Shown here one piece after another: positions 44,273 to 54,708 of a stretch of DNA of 64,000 nt. Location of the stretch: contig ML976998.1 in the NCBI GenBank assembly GCA_010015675.1, positions 26,097-90,096 on the forward strand, given 5' to 3'. The first letter of the stretch is position 1; every line of letters begins with the position of its first letter. The notes beneath the pieces are model-generated. The model worked only from the letters and a program-made list of their open reading frames with translations, was not told where the DNA came from and ran no database searches. The position numbers were made by a program, and so were the translations under genes. The DNA is from Byssothecium circinans (Eukaryota > Ascomycota > Dothideomycetes > Pleosporales > Massarinaceae).

Positions 44273-45525
44273 CTAATCCATACTCTGGATCAAGACTTTG
44301 ATAGCACCCGTCTTCGGATCCGCCGCCGTGTTGAACGCGTCAATCGCCTTCTCAATGTCGAAGCGGTGCGTAACCAACCTCCTCAGATCAAGGACGCCAT
44401 TCTGTAGGAGCCGTATGGCCTTTGGCCATGTGTTTGCGTACCGGTACTGGAACTGCAAGTCGACTTCCCGCGTACTCAATCTCATAAAGGGGATCTTCAT
44501 CTCGTTCTTGCCCACACCAATAACAAAGACCTTCCCACCAAACTTGACAGCCTGAATAGCACCACTAATCGAGCTCTCGACACCGGTACACTCCATCGCC
44601 TTAGCCGGCTCAATCCCATCCGTCAACTTGAGAATCGCATTCCTAAAGTCCTCAGGCGAGTGCGAAAACTCCACTTTATGCGTAAGCACATGCGGGATCA
44701 ACTCCTTTGCAAACTTCAGCCTCCCCTCATCAATATCCGTAATAACCAACGGCGCCGCGCCCGCCGCCCGACAACACAGCGCCGTCACCAAACCAATCGG
44801 CCCCGCGCCACAAACCAGCACCGGATCGCCCAACCTCACACCCGCGCGATCCATACCCGCGAGCGCCACGCTCAACGGCTCCAACAAGGCGCCGTCCTCA
44901 TACGTCAGGTTGTCGGGCAGCTTGTGGCACCAGACGGCCGGGTGCTTGAGGTAGCGGCGCAGGAGCCCGGGGACCGGCGGCGTGGAAAGGAATTGCACGC
45001 GCTCGCAGCCGTTGTAGCGGCCGGTGAGACAGGGCTCGCAGGCGTGGCAGATGAGGTTTGGTTCGATGGCGACGCGGTCGCCGGGTTTGAGGGTGGTGAC
45101 GGAAGGGTGGACGGAGAGGACTAGAGCGGAGGATTCATGGCCGAGGATGTGCGTGTCTTCTACTATCATGGGGCCTATGCATCCCTATCATTTCCCGTGG
45201 ACGTTAGTACACACGCTCGAAAAATGCGCCGTTTCATCCGGACGCTGAAGGGGAAACCGAGCAGGCGGGAAACGGAAGGGAAAATAGGAGGGGAGGGGAG
45301 GGGAATACGCACAGCATGCCAGAAATGAATATCACTCCCGCAAATGCCCGTACTCTTCACATTCAACAGGACCTCTCCTTCCTTCAAATCGCCTCCCCTG
45401 GACACCTCATCGAGAGTCGGTTCCGCCTCGGCGACCCAGAGGTCGTGCGCCGGGTTCGTGTAGACGCCGATGTTCGCTTTGCTGGGCTTGACTTCCGTCG
45501 TCGTCGTCGTCGTAGTTGCGCTCAT
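44273..45525 (-). CDS. ladA: L-arabinitol 4-dehydrogenase
   Basis: Exons 45525-45313 and 45184-44273 (128-nt intron GTGCGT...ATAG, phase 0) give 374 residues. It is a zinc-dependent medium-chain dehydrogenase. Catalytic-zinc residues are in [15 protein letters not shown] and GHESSALV. Structural-zinc Cys are in [17 protein letters not shown]. The NAD-binding loop is [14 protein letters not shown], with an acidic TDIDEGR specific for NAD. Long stretches such as [19 protein letters not shown] and MECTGVESS match fungal LAD. The enzyme oxidises L-arabinitol to L-xylulose in the fungal L-arabinose pathway and also acts on xylitol-type polyols. The GH10 xylanase 8 kb away acts on the same plant hemicellulose. 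In aspergilli LAD genes respond to AraR/XlnR; a GGCTAAA lies at 45986-45992 inside the adjacent MITE-like element. Confidence 0.93.
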
Positions 45526-46786
45526 CTTGATCGATACGTGGAAAACACCCTCTCGATCTGTGCTGGACTTGAAATTGGAATCGGAATCGGAATCAGAATC
45601 GGAGGAAGATGTAGCAGTAGTAGTGGTGATTCAATGGACAAAAGATCCCGCACTCTTGAGAAAGATAATCCAGTACGAATAGATATGAAATAGCACCTAG
45701 CTATTTATTTAGCGCTTGCGTCTACCCGCCGGGGAAAATAAATAAAAAATGTCCAACGTAACGTTACCTACCCCTCCAAACATGCACCGCGACAGGGCGG
45801 GGGCACACACCCACCTTTTATACCCCTCCCCTCCATGACGCTTTCCCCCGTCCCAACCAACCTAAACGCGTCTAAACCCTCCGAGAGAAAGCCACCCCAC
45901 CATACCCTCCCTGGATACAAAGGGCAACTTTCAGAACTAATTCCGTCACGTGCTCGGTAAATTGTATGACAATCTATCGTTGATTGGCTAAAACTGGGAT
46001 CTTGCCGGCGAGCATGTGACCTAATTAGTTCTGAAAGTCACCCATTGTAGCTACCGCCCGCCTAATGAAGAAGAAAAATAAGAAGAACAAAAAAAACCGC
46101 TCCAGCTCCCACCCAACCGATTCCACGAATGGCAACCCGACCGTCTCCGTCCCCATCTATTACAGCGGGAGACGGGCAGCGGGCCATCTCACACCGAGAC
46201 CGCAGGCTAATATGTTATAGCACCACTGGGCTAATTTTTCCGGTGGCTGTTGAGAAAAAAAACTCTCGAGAATCGTGTTATCGGAGCACGCAGGGTTTTG
46301 GTCCGTGCGAAAAAGAAATGTTCTCGCGATGTCAGCTGTGGTGTTGAGGGGGCTGGCTCTGGAAACCCTCGGTCCATATCTTGTAGGTATGTGAGTCCGG
46401 ATTCCAGATTCTCTGGACGGATAGTGCCGGGTTCCTCTAGGGGTGGGAGGGTCCGTCCTGTGGAGGTGGGTAGGTGCTGTGTATACTGCTTTGGATGTAC
46501 TTTGGGAACCTGATGGCCGTTTTATACAAGTGTTAAATGCATTGATGTCGATTAGTTGTGTATTTACGTAGTCGGAACCACGTACTGCTATATGAAAAAA
46601 CATCATCGCGAACGATATTACGCAGAAGCGTTGAACAAGTACAGTTTGGTCAAAGCAAACTTGGAAGCGACCCAACCTAAACGCCCGGCTATCAAAAAAG
46701 AGTAGATGCCCAAATTACTTAAATTCCCGCCCGCCCTATGATATGGTATCTCTGAAGTAGGTGAAGATCTTTTTAGGAACGTTGGG
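45526..46786. other. Intergenic with MITE-like element
   Basis: Promoter of the L-arabinitol dehydrogenase gene and 3' flank of the PA-TM-RING gene. Contains the element 45927-46038. No gene recognised. Confidence 0.5.
45927..46038. mobile_element. MITE-like element with 30-bp terminal inverted repeats
   Basis: The left end 45927-45956 (actttcagaactaatt...) and the reverse complement of the right end 46009-46038 agree at 27 of 30 positions, including the outermost 16. Total length is 112 bp and no coding capacity is present. The left arm contains TCACGTG and the spacer contains GGCTAAA. Both flanks read ca next to the element, too short to prove a target duplication. A non-autonomous DNA transposon or a structured regulatory hairpin are both possible. 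Confidence 0.6.
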
Positions 46787-48559
46787 TCACCTAAACCCGG
46801 GGAATATCTTTCTTAAACTACGTCGCCAGGCTGGTGCGGTGTCTTCCTCGGCAGCACTCGGGACGTCTCTGTTGCCCAAGAGTGCCATGGCTCGTTGTCG
46901 TGCCCATTCTCGTCGGTTCTGCGTTGCCGGTGGTTCGTTACATTCATTTGCCGGTCGCTCCGGAGCCGGTGTGTTTTCAGGCATAGTGTTCGGTTGCTGA
47001 GGGGTTGCTGCCATCTCGATGTCTGCCGCTGGTCGGGGTTGCGACCTCTCTGGTGCACTGAAAATTCGTCGACCGTTCAAAGCACCACCTACACGACCAC
47101 CGAGTGAACCAAAAGCACGCGCAGGGCGACTAGGGGCACTTGATCCGGGTGGTGCACCCGGGGTAGGAACTGGTTGCACTGAGGTAGTATTTGCGTTTGC
47201 AGCTCTTGCCCGCGTCCGTCTGATTATTCGCTCTCGTCGGACCATCACATTGGTGATCACAGTAGGGCAATATCCGGCAGGCAAGACGCTCTGCTTGCAT
47301 AGAGGACAGAGCGAGCTATTACTGACGAGGAAGGTGTCGATGCAATCAGCATGATATATGTGCTGGCAAGGCAGCTCGCGGACTTGGGACTCGTTGGGTT
47401 CGAAATCGTCGAGACAGATGGAACAGGTAGCCTGCGAAAAGGTGCCAGAAGCATGGGCGGGAACAGCATTGGGAGCGGAGGCTAAGGAAAGGCACAAAGT
47501 CAGTAAGGCTTACCAAGAGCAGTATTCTGTTGCCAGGCGGAGATGTACGTACTGGATCGGCTGAGATTTGGTCCAGTCTCAATAGCCGGAGACGGTATGT
47601 TGTCAGCTTGTGTAGGCGCATCTCTTTCCGGCCGTGCCGAGTACGTATATAGCGGCAACTTTTCGAGATAATCTCTTGGGACGGAAAGCCTGCTTACACC
47701 AAGAGACTCCAGATCCACCTCACCATTGATGACACGGCTTCGCAACGAGTTTCTCCGTCTCCGTTGCACACAGTGCATGGCCAGAGAGGTACCGCTGAAG
47801 GCGAGGATCAGGAGCCCGAGCACGATCAAGAGGAAAACCCACAAACTAGGTAACGAGTTCCCGACGTTGATATCTACTGTGACCCAGAGCCTCACATAGT
47901 CGGTGGTGCGAAACGAGGGGTCCCAGCGAAGGATGGCATCTGCGTTTGGCAAACTGGTGGTGTTTCCCGAATACAAGCCTAGCCTCTCCGAAACCAGACC
48001 TCCCGCCGACGAAGAGATTGCATAGGTAGGGAATTGATTCGCCGTCATCCAGCTTCCACCGTCGTTGAGGAGCCACGAGGCATCATTCATCACTGGCGGC
48101 AATGCATTTCCTTTGCCCGGCTGGTACACAACAAAGGCTTTGAGGTGCGCCTGACGGGCGGCCTCGAAGTATTGTATCATGCATGATGCGTTGAACCACG
48201 GAGCGAAGGCGACGAGGCCGTATTTGTGGGCGGCCGAGGGCAGGTCTGTGAGACGTGTTACGTTCGAGGGTATGTAGGTTTGTTCTGCCTCCTTGCAAGC
48301 ATCGCTGGCGAGATCAGGGACGTAGAGAAGGCCGAAAGGGGCGTTGCCGCGCTCGGTTTTCTTCGAGGACAAGGTCTGGATGTTGCCTTGTATCTGGTAT
48401 GCGAAGGATTCGTTTGCCTGTTCTCATGTGAGCGGAAAGCTCGGTGAGGGGGTGAAGGGTGAGTAGAGCATACCGGCAGTCTAGTAAACTGGCCACTGCT
48501 GTCCGGGTCGATACCAGGGTCCGGGAAGTCAATCGTCCAGATGCTGAGGCTTTGGGCAG
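46787..48559 (-). CDS. PA-TM-RING type E3 ubiquitin ligase, 5' exon unresolved
   Basis: Supported exons are 48559-48474, 48417-47553 and 47481-46787, in frame through 548 codons plus the incomplete first codon. The first supported exon starts QSLSIWTIDFPDPGIDPDSSG, in the lumenal part. A short signal-peptide exon must lie upstream (48560-48700), but I found no join that keeps both phase and splice sites. The region GLVAFAPWFNASCMIQYFEAARQAHLKAFVVYQPG is a protease-associated (PA) domain. One transmembrane helix follows (LWVFLLIVLGLLILAFSG). A cytosolic RING-H2 reads CSICLDDF ... ELPCQHIYHADCIDTF ... CPLC, with all eight ligands. A disordered tail ends it. This architecture (lumenal PA, TM, RING-H2) is that of Tul1/GRAIL/RNF13-like ligases of Golgi, endosome or vacuole membranes. 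For the 47482-47552 intron I prefer the 71-nt form over a 32-nt alternative donor at 47513. Confidence 0.82.
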
Positions 48560-49282
48560 CTGCGAGGGGTCAGCAGGTAAGAGCGCGGAGGGGGAGGATG
48601 TGGAGGTCTGGGTGGTGACATACACATGCTGGGCTAGCTGTATGTCACAAAGAAAAGTGGGAGCGACGCGGTTGCTGCAGCGCATTCGCATGCTGTGGTG
48701 AAGGTTACAATTAGGTCATGGCCAGAGGTCGAAGTCCAGCGAACGGCGGCCAACCGGAAAGCGAAGGTCCTGGTGAACGATGCTGGCGGCGGAGGCTGGA
48801 GGAGCCGGCCAGTGCCGAGGGTCCAGAAAGCTTAGCAAAGCTTGTTTGAGCTGGTGGTCGCACGCTGCCAACGCCCAGGATGGATGCTTTGGCACATTAC
48901 ATTTATGAAAGCTTGAGAAAGTAGACATGCACACGTGGCAGAAGGTCAGCCCTACACCAGACATGCAGTTGAGACATGTGGTCTCGAATCAACTGCATTC
49001 AAATGGTGCAAGCGCGCAGTTCCCCGGATTATCGATGCCAAGGCGCGCCAACCTATCGCGAGCTATCGCGAGCTATCGCGAGCTTCAGAGGCACATGCAG
49101 CACCCCTCCACTCCCCCTCCCAGACTCAACCATCTATACACTCCACCCACTCCTGCACGCTCTCCCGTTACGGATCCGAGGACGCGTCCACTGCCTCACC
49201 CTCCGTCCGCGCACGCCCATGACGCAAGCTGTCCAACGCACCCCTCCGCATTCCTCACGTCGCGCAACCCCAACACGTCCAA
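48560..49282. other. Divergent promoter region
   Basis: Between the PA-TM-RING gene and the ADA3 gene. It must hold the missing first exon of the former. It also holds the 10-bp tandem repeat at 49053-49082. Confidence 0.5.
49053..49082. repeat. ctatcgcgag x3 tandem repeat
   Basis: Three exact 10-bp copies about 200 bp upstream of the ADA3 start codon. Each contains TCGCGA, so a repeated DNA-binding site is conceivable. Confidence 0.8.
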
Positions 49283-51335
49283 ATGTCAAAGAACACAAGC
49301 AGCAAGGGAAAGCCGAAGCTCGGCTCCAAGCCCTCAGGCCCAGCGCGCAGCCGCAATACGACGCCCCTCCCGAATGTGCGCACGTCGGTTGAGCCCGCCG
49401 CGACCGCCGCGAGCTACTTCAGCAAGCCCTTGACCGCCCTGTCTCGAAAATGCGATGTCGCCGTCGAGGAGATACTAGACCGGGGAGGCTCAAGCATACA
49501 GCAGGTGCCCTCTGGCGCCGCCTTGATCGGCATGCGTGACGCGATTGAATCCAAAGTGCTGGCAAATGTCCAGAAGCGCTGCGACGTGTCCAACGCTGCC
49601 CTGAGGGAGCTGCAGAGCCTCAAGAAGAACAACCGCTCATCGCATGACCGCGACAAGGAGCGAACCCCCAAGAAAGAGTCAGAAGAACACAGGCAAAAGT
49701 TAAAGAAGCTGGGAAAGAGAGCCCCCGAAGATGAACGCCCGCTTGCAATCGGCGCTCATGGCGTCGCTCGGCAAGACGGGGTGGATTTACACAAGGGTGA
49801 GTATATGAATCATTCCAATTTTCCCCATTACTTCCCCGCCCAACATGCACAGATCGGCAAACCAACACTCAACTTGATAACCTCACCAGCCTATGGCCGC
49901 CACACAATGGACGCTAGACAGGTCGACGGGAAAGTTGAAAAAGATACTGATACCCCCTTCAGACAACTCGTCGACCATTTCCTCGCCCATGTCCCAAGCA
50001 CCACCCTCTGCGGCTGGCACAGGCCCCGCCGACGCCCCTTCACCCAGCAACTCGGACGCCTCGCATCAGCCGCCCCCTGCGCCAAAAGTGCTCCAATACC
50101 AGATATTTGGGCCCGATCCTTCCAAATTCCCCGACCCTACCATCTATCACATCCGAGATGTAGAGCCGGGCATGAGCGAGGAGGAGATAAAGGAGATATA
50201 CAGCGTCGCCGTGTATCCGCACGACGACCTCAAGCACAAGACTCCTGGCACGCCCCCTGACAAGGACTTCTCCAATGCAAAGCCACCAACACAGACCAAC
50301 GCCTCTGTCTTCGCCAACTACGTTGAGCCCTACATACGTCCACTCACCGAGGAAGATGTAGCTTTCTTGAAGGAGCGCGGCGACCGATCTCTCCCATTTA
50401 TGCTCCCCCGCCGCGGGAACAGGTCATACAAGGAAATCTGGGCCGAGGAAGACGGGAATGCGCATCCCGAACCACCCAGCCACCCACCCTCGAACCAACC
50501 GCGAATGTCTTACGAGGATATGAGCGATGCGATGCTGGAGACCGAGGACATTTCCGCGGGGCCTTTACTTTCCCGTCTCCTCGCCACACTCCGTCCTGAA
50601 GGTCGCGGCAACTATGGCAATAACAACGACGCAAACGGCATGAACGGGGACGCGATGAACATCGACGAAGGCGCTGGTGCCTCAGCCGATTTCACGAACA
50701 TGAATGGGAACCCGACGGCCGCAACTCAATTCGACGAATTCATATTAGGGAAACCACCGTCCCCACCAGTTGGCCGCACTGACTACGCAAACCTGGACGA
50801 ACGTGTTCTCTTAGAACTCAAGTACTACGGCTTGATCTCCGATGCGGACATGGAAACCACAGCCTACGACGCACACTTTGATGACGAAGTAGCAGCCCGT
50901 CTACGCTTTCTGCAGAATGAATTGCGCAAGCAATCAATCGTCAACGGCGCGCGGAAACAACGTCTCCTCGAACTGACGGAAGAGCGCATCGCTCAGCAGG
51001 AATATAACACTATTGCAGATGATCTAGACAGCCAGCTCAACTCCGCGTATCTCAAGCGCAACCGCAACATTGGCAAGGGCAAGAAACAGACCAAGCGGCC
51101 GGGCGGTGCTGGTGGAGGCAGCCATCCGGTCGCTAACGTCGGGATCACGAGGCCCGGCGTTGGTGAGCCGATTCGCACTCTCATGGAGAGGAAGACGCAG
51201 TGGAACAGTACCATCGGCCCCGTCGTCAACTACGGAAAGACGGGGCTGCCGAGCGAGAGTATCTTTGCGGAGGACAAAATGAAGGAGTTGGAGAACCGGG
51301 AGATGGAAATTTGGAACAATGAAACGGATGAGTAG
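49283..51335 (+). CDS. NGG1: SAGA/ADA complex subunit Ada3 (Ngg1)
   Basis: Exons 49283-49796 and 49918-51335 (intron 49797-49917, GTGAGT ... CTAG) give 643 residues. The acceptor choice is the only one keeping phase; it joins HGVARQDGVDLHK to DRSTGKLKKI. The N-terminus SKPLTALSRKCDVAVEEILDRG and the basic HRQKLKKLGKRAPEDERPLAIGAHG are typical of fungal Ngg1. Middle motifs are ISSPMSQAPPSAA, FPDPTIYHIRDVEPGMSEEEIKEIYSVA and GTPPDKDFSNAKP. The C-terminal Ada3 domain has LDERVLLELKYYGLISD, QNELRKQS and WNSTIGPVVNYGKTGLPS. Ada3 joins Ada2 and Gcn5 in the histone acetyltransferase module of SAGA, so it is nuclear and transcriptional. Identification is strong. Confidence 0.92.
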
Positions 51336-52324
51336 AGTGCCTTGCGTCTATGCAGCTGGTCGAAGGCTCTATCGGACTTCCATCAGAGCATTGCGCGGCC
51401 AGACTTTGACAGACAACTGTGTCGACCTTGAATAGTTCGGGATCACAGGACGATGGCGTTTGTGGGTGGAGCACTCATTTGCATACTCTGAGGATATGGC
51501 TGCATAATGGATAGGCGTATGATCGGGGTTTTGCTTCCGGGTGGATATCGGAGTCGTGGTCTGAGACCAAGACCAGTCTTTTGCAAATATGTTAGCGCTG
51601 TTGAAGTCGAGTTTTGTTAACTTGTGCTTTGAACTCTTTTTTTTTATTTCCCCCCTTTGAGCCTCCTATATAAATATACCCTGCTTGGAACTGAGCTTAC
51701 AAGCAAGGCCATTTACTACACTATATGCTTCCTACAATTGAAGCTTATTAGGCAGTACACCGTAGAGGCAGATAGAAAAGGTTCATTGCGCTCTCCACTC
51801 TTTTTCCCTTGTCGATTCCTGCTGTGCGCATACTTGTTTGAAGGTACAGTGCTGAGCAGAAGAAGTCCCGCAAGACTTGCGCTGGCTTGCAAGCATCGTC
51901 ACGTCTCGTTCGCTACACGTCTAGCACCCCGGGCTTACCTGTGTACAACAAGCGCAACTAGCTGGCCGGCTGAAGGACTGACTGCTAGAATCCAATTCCT
52001 AACGTGCCATGCATGCGAGCGATCTTTAGGGAAAATGAAGATGCGACACTGAAGCTTTTCAAGTAATCCTCACACGATCGTGCGGGTATAATTTGTATAT
52101 GTTAAAAGTAGATACAGAGAAAGGAAGCTACCGCTCCGGTAAGTAAGTAGAAAACGTCCGGTACGGTATGGTATGGTAGACCGTGGATAAATATATAAAC
52201 AAAGAAGAAATCTCCCTTCTTCAAGACTCAAACCTCAACCACTCATCCCGTCCCATCCCATCCCGCCCCTCTCTCCTCCTCCCACCCAACCAACACAGCA
52301 CCCAACACAACCCCCCCAGCCCCC
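51336..52324. other. Intergenic, convergent 3' ends
   Basis: 3' flanks of ADA3 and the xylanase gene. A 131-codon plus-strand frame at 51657-52052 shows no family resemblance and is not called. Confidence 0.5.
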
Positions 52325-53834
52325 CTACAAAATCTCACAGAGCGCATTATACGCCTCCTTCGCCGCAAACCCCTTATCAAACAGCAACGGCGTCGTCCCC
52401 GCCCTCCAACTATCCTTATCACTAACCCCCCACACCGTAACGCCGACGCAGTTCCCCACATCCGCGCACGCCCTAACCGCCGTCTCATAGTCCCCCTTCG
52501 CCGCACCCTTGATATCGAGTTCCGTGATGGCGCACTCGTCGACAACAGCGCAGATACTCTCCAGCGCGCCGGGGAAATCGGCAATAGGCCACGACCCGGA
52601 CAGATGCGCCTGCGATCCGATACCGTCGATGGGGACGCCGGCAGCGACCCACTCGGAGACTTTGGACACCATGGCCTTCGTCTTGGCGTAGGATGCGGAA
52701 TCGAGGTTGTAATCGTTGATGTAGAGTTTCGCGTCCGCGTCGACTTTCCGCGCCGTTTCGAAGGCGAGTCTGACAAAGTCTGAGCCGAGCACGTTGTAGA
52801 AGACGCTGGGGCGGAAGGTCCCGTCTTCGGCGAGGATTTCGTTGACTACGTCCCAGGCGTACACTTTGCCCTTGTATTGCGTGAGGAGCTTGGTGATGTG
52901 GTTGCTCATTACTGTGGTGAGCGTGGGCTTGTCGGTGATGGAGGATACCCAGGTTGGCAGCTGGGAGTGCCAGACTGTGGTGTGCCCGCGGACCAGCTTG
53001 GTGTTTGTCGTGGCCCAGTCGACGAGGTAGTCGGAGTTGGTTAGGGTGAAGGTGTCTTGGGTTTTTTCTGTGGCGTCCCATTTCATGCTGGAGATGTGTT
53101 GTTAGTATCAACTTCTTTTTATACGGATAGAAGGGATGGGGGATGAGGTGGAGAGAGATGTACCTGTTCTCGGGCGTCACCTGCCCAAAATTATCTTTAA
53201 TGATCTGCTCGTTCGTCGCATCCGAAAGCGTCCCTCTATCTGCTGCAACACCGATATATTTCTTCCCCTTGGCGACAAACAGATCGTTGATCGAACAGTC
53301 GGCGCCGTTCGCTCCCGTTCCAGAAGTGCCGTTTCCAGCTCCAGAAGTGGCATTCGGCGCCGCCGCAGCCGACGAAGGCGTCACAACTATTGATGACGGT
53401 GCAGCAGAAGCCGAAGAGGGAGATGTCACAGCAACATCTTCGACTTTAGTTGCTCCCGTCGCCGCAGCGCTCGAATTCGCACTCTTCGTCTGCGTCAAAA
53501 GCGTAGTACCACTTGGAGTTGATCCAACGCCGGTACCGATGGGTGCAGTGCCGTTACTCGAGGGAACCGGTGCAGCGGAAGGCTGTGTGGAAGGTTGAGC
53601 CGTGGGTTTGCTGCTTGAAGCACCACTTCCTACTCCCGATCCAGAGCCTGAATCTTCAACGCACTGCGAGTAGTAAGGGTTATACTCTGTACACTCCCAA
53701 CCCTCGACGCATGTGGTTTCACCCGTGTGTGTCTGTCCGCCGCATTGGCCGTAGGGTTGAACTGCGGCGAGGACTGCCGAGGTTGAAGAAAGTGTGAGGA
53801 CGGTGAGGTAAAGGGTTTGGCCGGTGAAATGCAT
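52325..53834 (-). CDS. Secreted GH10 endo-1,4-beta-xylanase with N-terminal CBM1
   Basis: Exons 53834-53164 and 53087-52325 (76-nt intron) give 477 residues. The signal peptide is [22 protein letters not shown] fungal cellulose-binding domain follows directly: [21 protein letters not shown], then [13 protein letters not shown]. Next is a ~120-residue Ser/Thr/Ala/Pro linker, likely O-glycosylated. The GH10 domain begins [18 protein letters not shown], then [39 protein letters not shown] (acid/base Glu), [16 protein letters not shown] (nucleophile Glu) and [13 protein letters not shown]. It cleaves xylan in plant cell walls outside the cell. Both catalytic Glu are present. Family and architecture are certain; substrate fine-specificity is not. 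Confidence 0.96.
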
Positions 53835-54708
53835 GGTTGATAGATTTGGAAGAAAAGGTTTGGTTGAATGAGAGAAATCGAATATCGATACAGTTAGTGC
53901 GTTGAGTAATGTTAAAAAGAGTAGATAGATATTGATCGTAGAGTAGTAGAAGTAGAGTCAAAGCAACGAATGTATGTAAAGAATAGGGTGAAAGAATGTA
54001 AAGCACTTGCAAAGGCTGACTGTGACTGATGAAGCACACAGATAGAAAATATTGGATCGGAAAGACATTAACAGTGTTTATACAGCTCCGCTGCCAGTGT
54101 GGTGGTGCGTCGTTTCCCTGATGGGGCGATTCGAGGAACAAAGTTTCGGATAGGTTGAAACGACAATCCTGGAGATCATACCTCGCCCCACTATCAATCC
54201 ACCTGTCTCGCCAAATAGAGTGCCAAGAAACTGTGCGCATGAAATTTGACATGGAGAACGATCTCATCATGGGAACGACGGAAAAGGGAAGCACCAGAAG
54301 GGGAATGTAGGAGGGGGCGTCACGGTACGGCATAAAGATGCTAAGAGACGGGATGAGCCATGCATGAATAAAGAAATCTTGGGCAAAGACGTGTAGTGAA
54401 TAGATGTGCAATGGCGTTTGAAACCCACGGTCATAATTTTCCGTTACTCTCGAACTCATCTGTTCACTTCACGGATGGTTTCTTGTCAAGCCCACCGGCT
54501 CCATCCTCGTCACCAACTGTCAAAGCTATCTGAAGGTGTGGGATCCTACCGAATCTGAAACTGCCGCTTACAAACTTAGTAACCAGGTCGCCAAGATATC
54601 GGGCCCTAAACAACTTAGTTGACAAGGGATCTATACCAAAACCGGCCATGGCGAGTCTCTAGTGAGAGATAAAGGGGAATCAACTGTCCGCCATCATTCT
54701 GTCTAGTT
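53835..54708. other. Intergenic
   Basis: Promoter of the xylanase gene and 3' flank of HIS4. I did not find a GGCTAA-type XlnR site by eye. A 246-codon minus-strand frame crossing the xylanase start has no domain and is not called. Confidence 0.5.

Noticed and set aside
47482..47513. 32-nt intron with perfect TACTGAC branch
   Set aside because: In phase, but shorter than every other intron here (43 nt and up). A donor at 47552 gives a 71-nt intron with the same acceptor.
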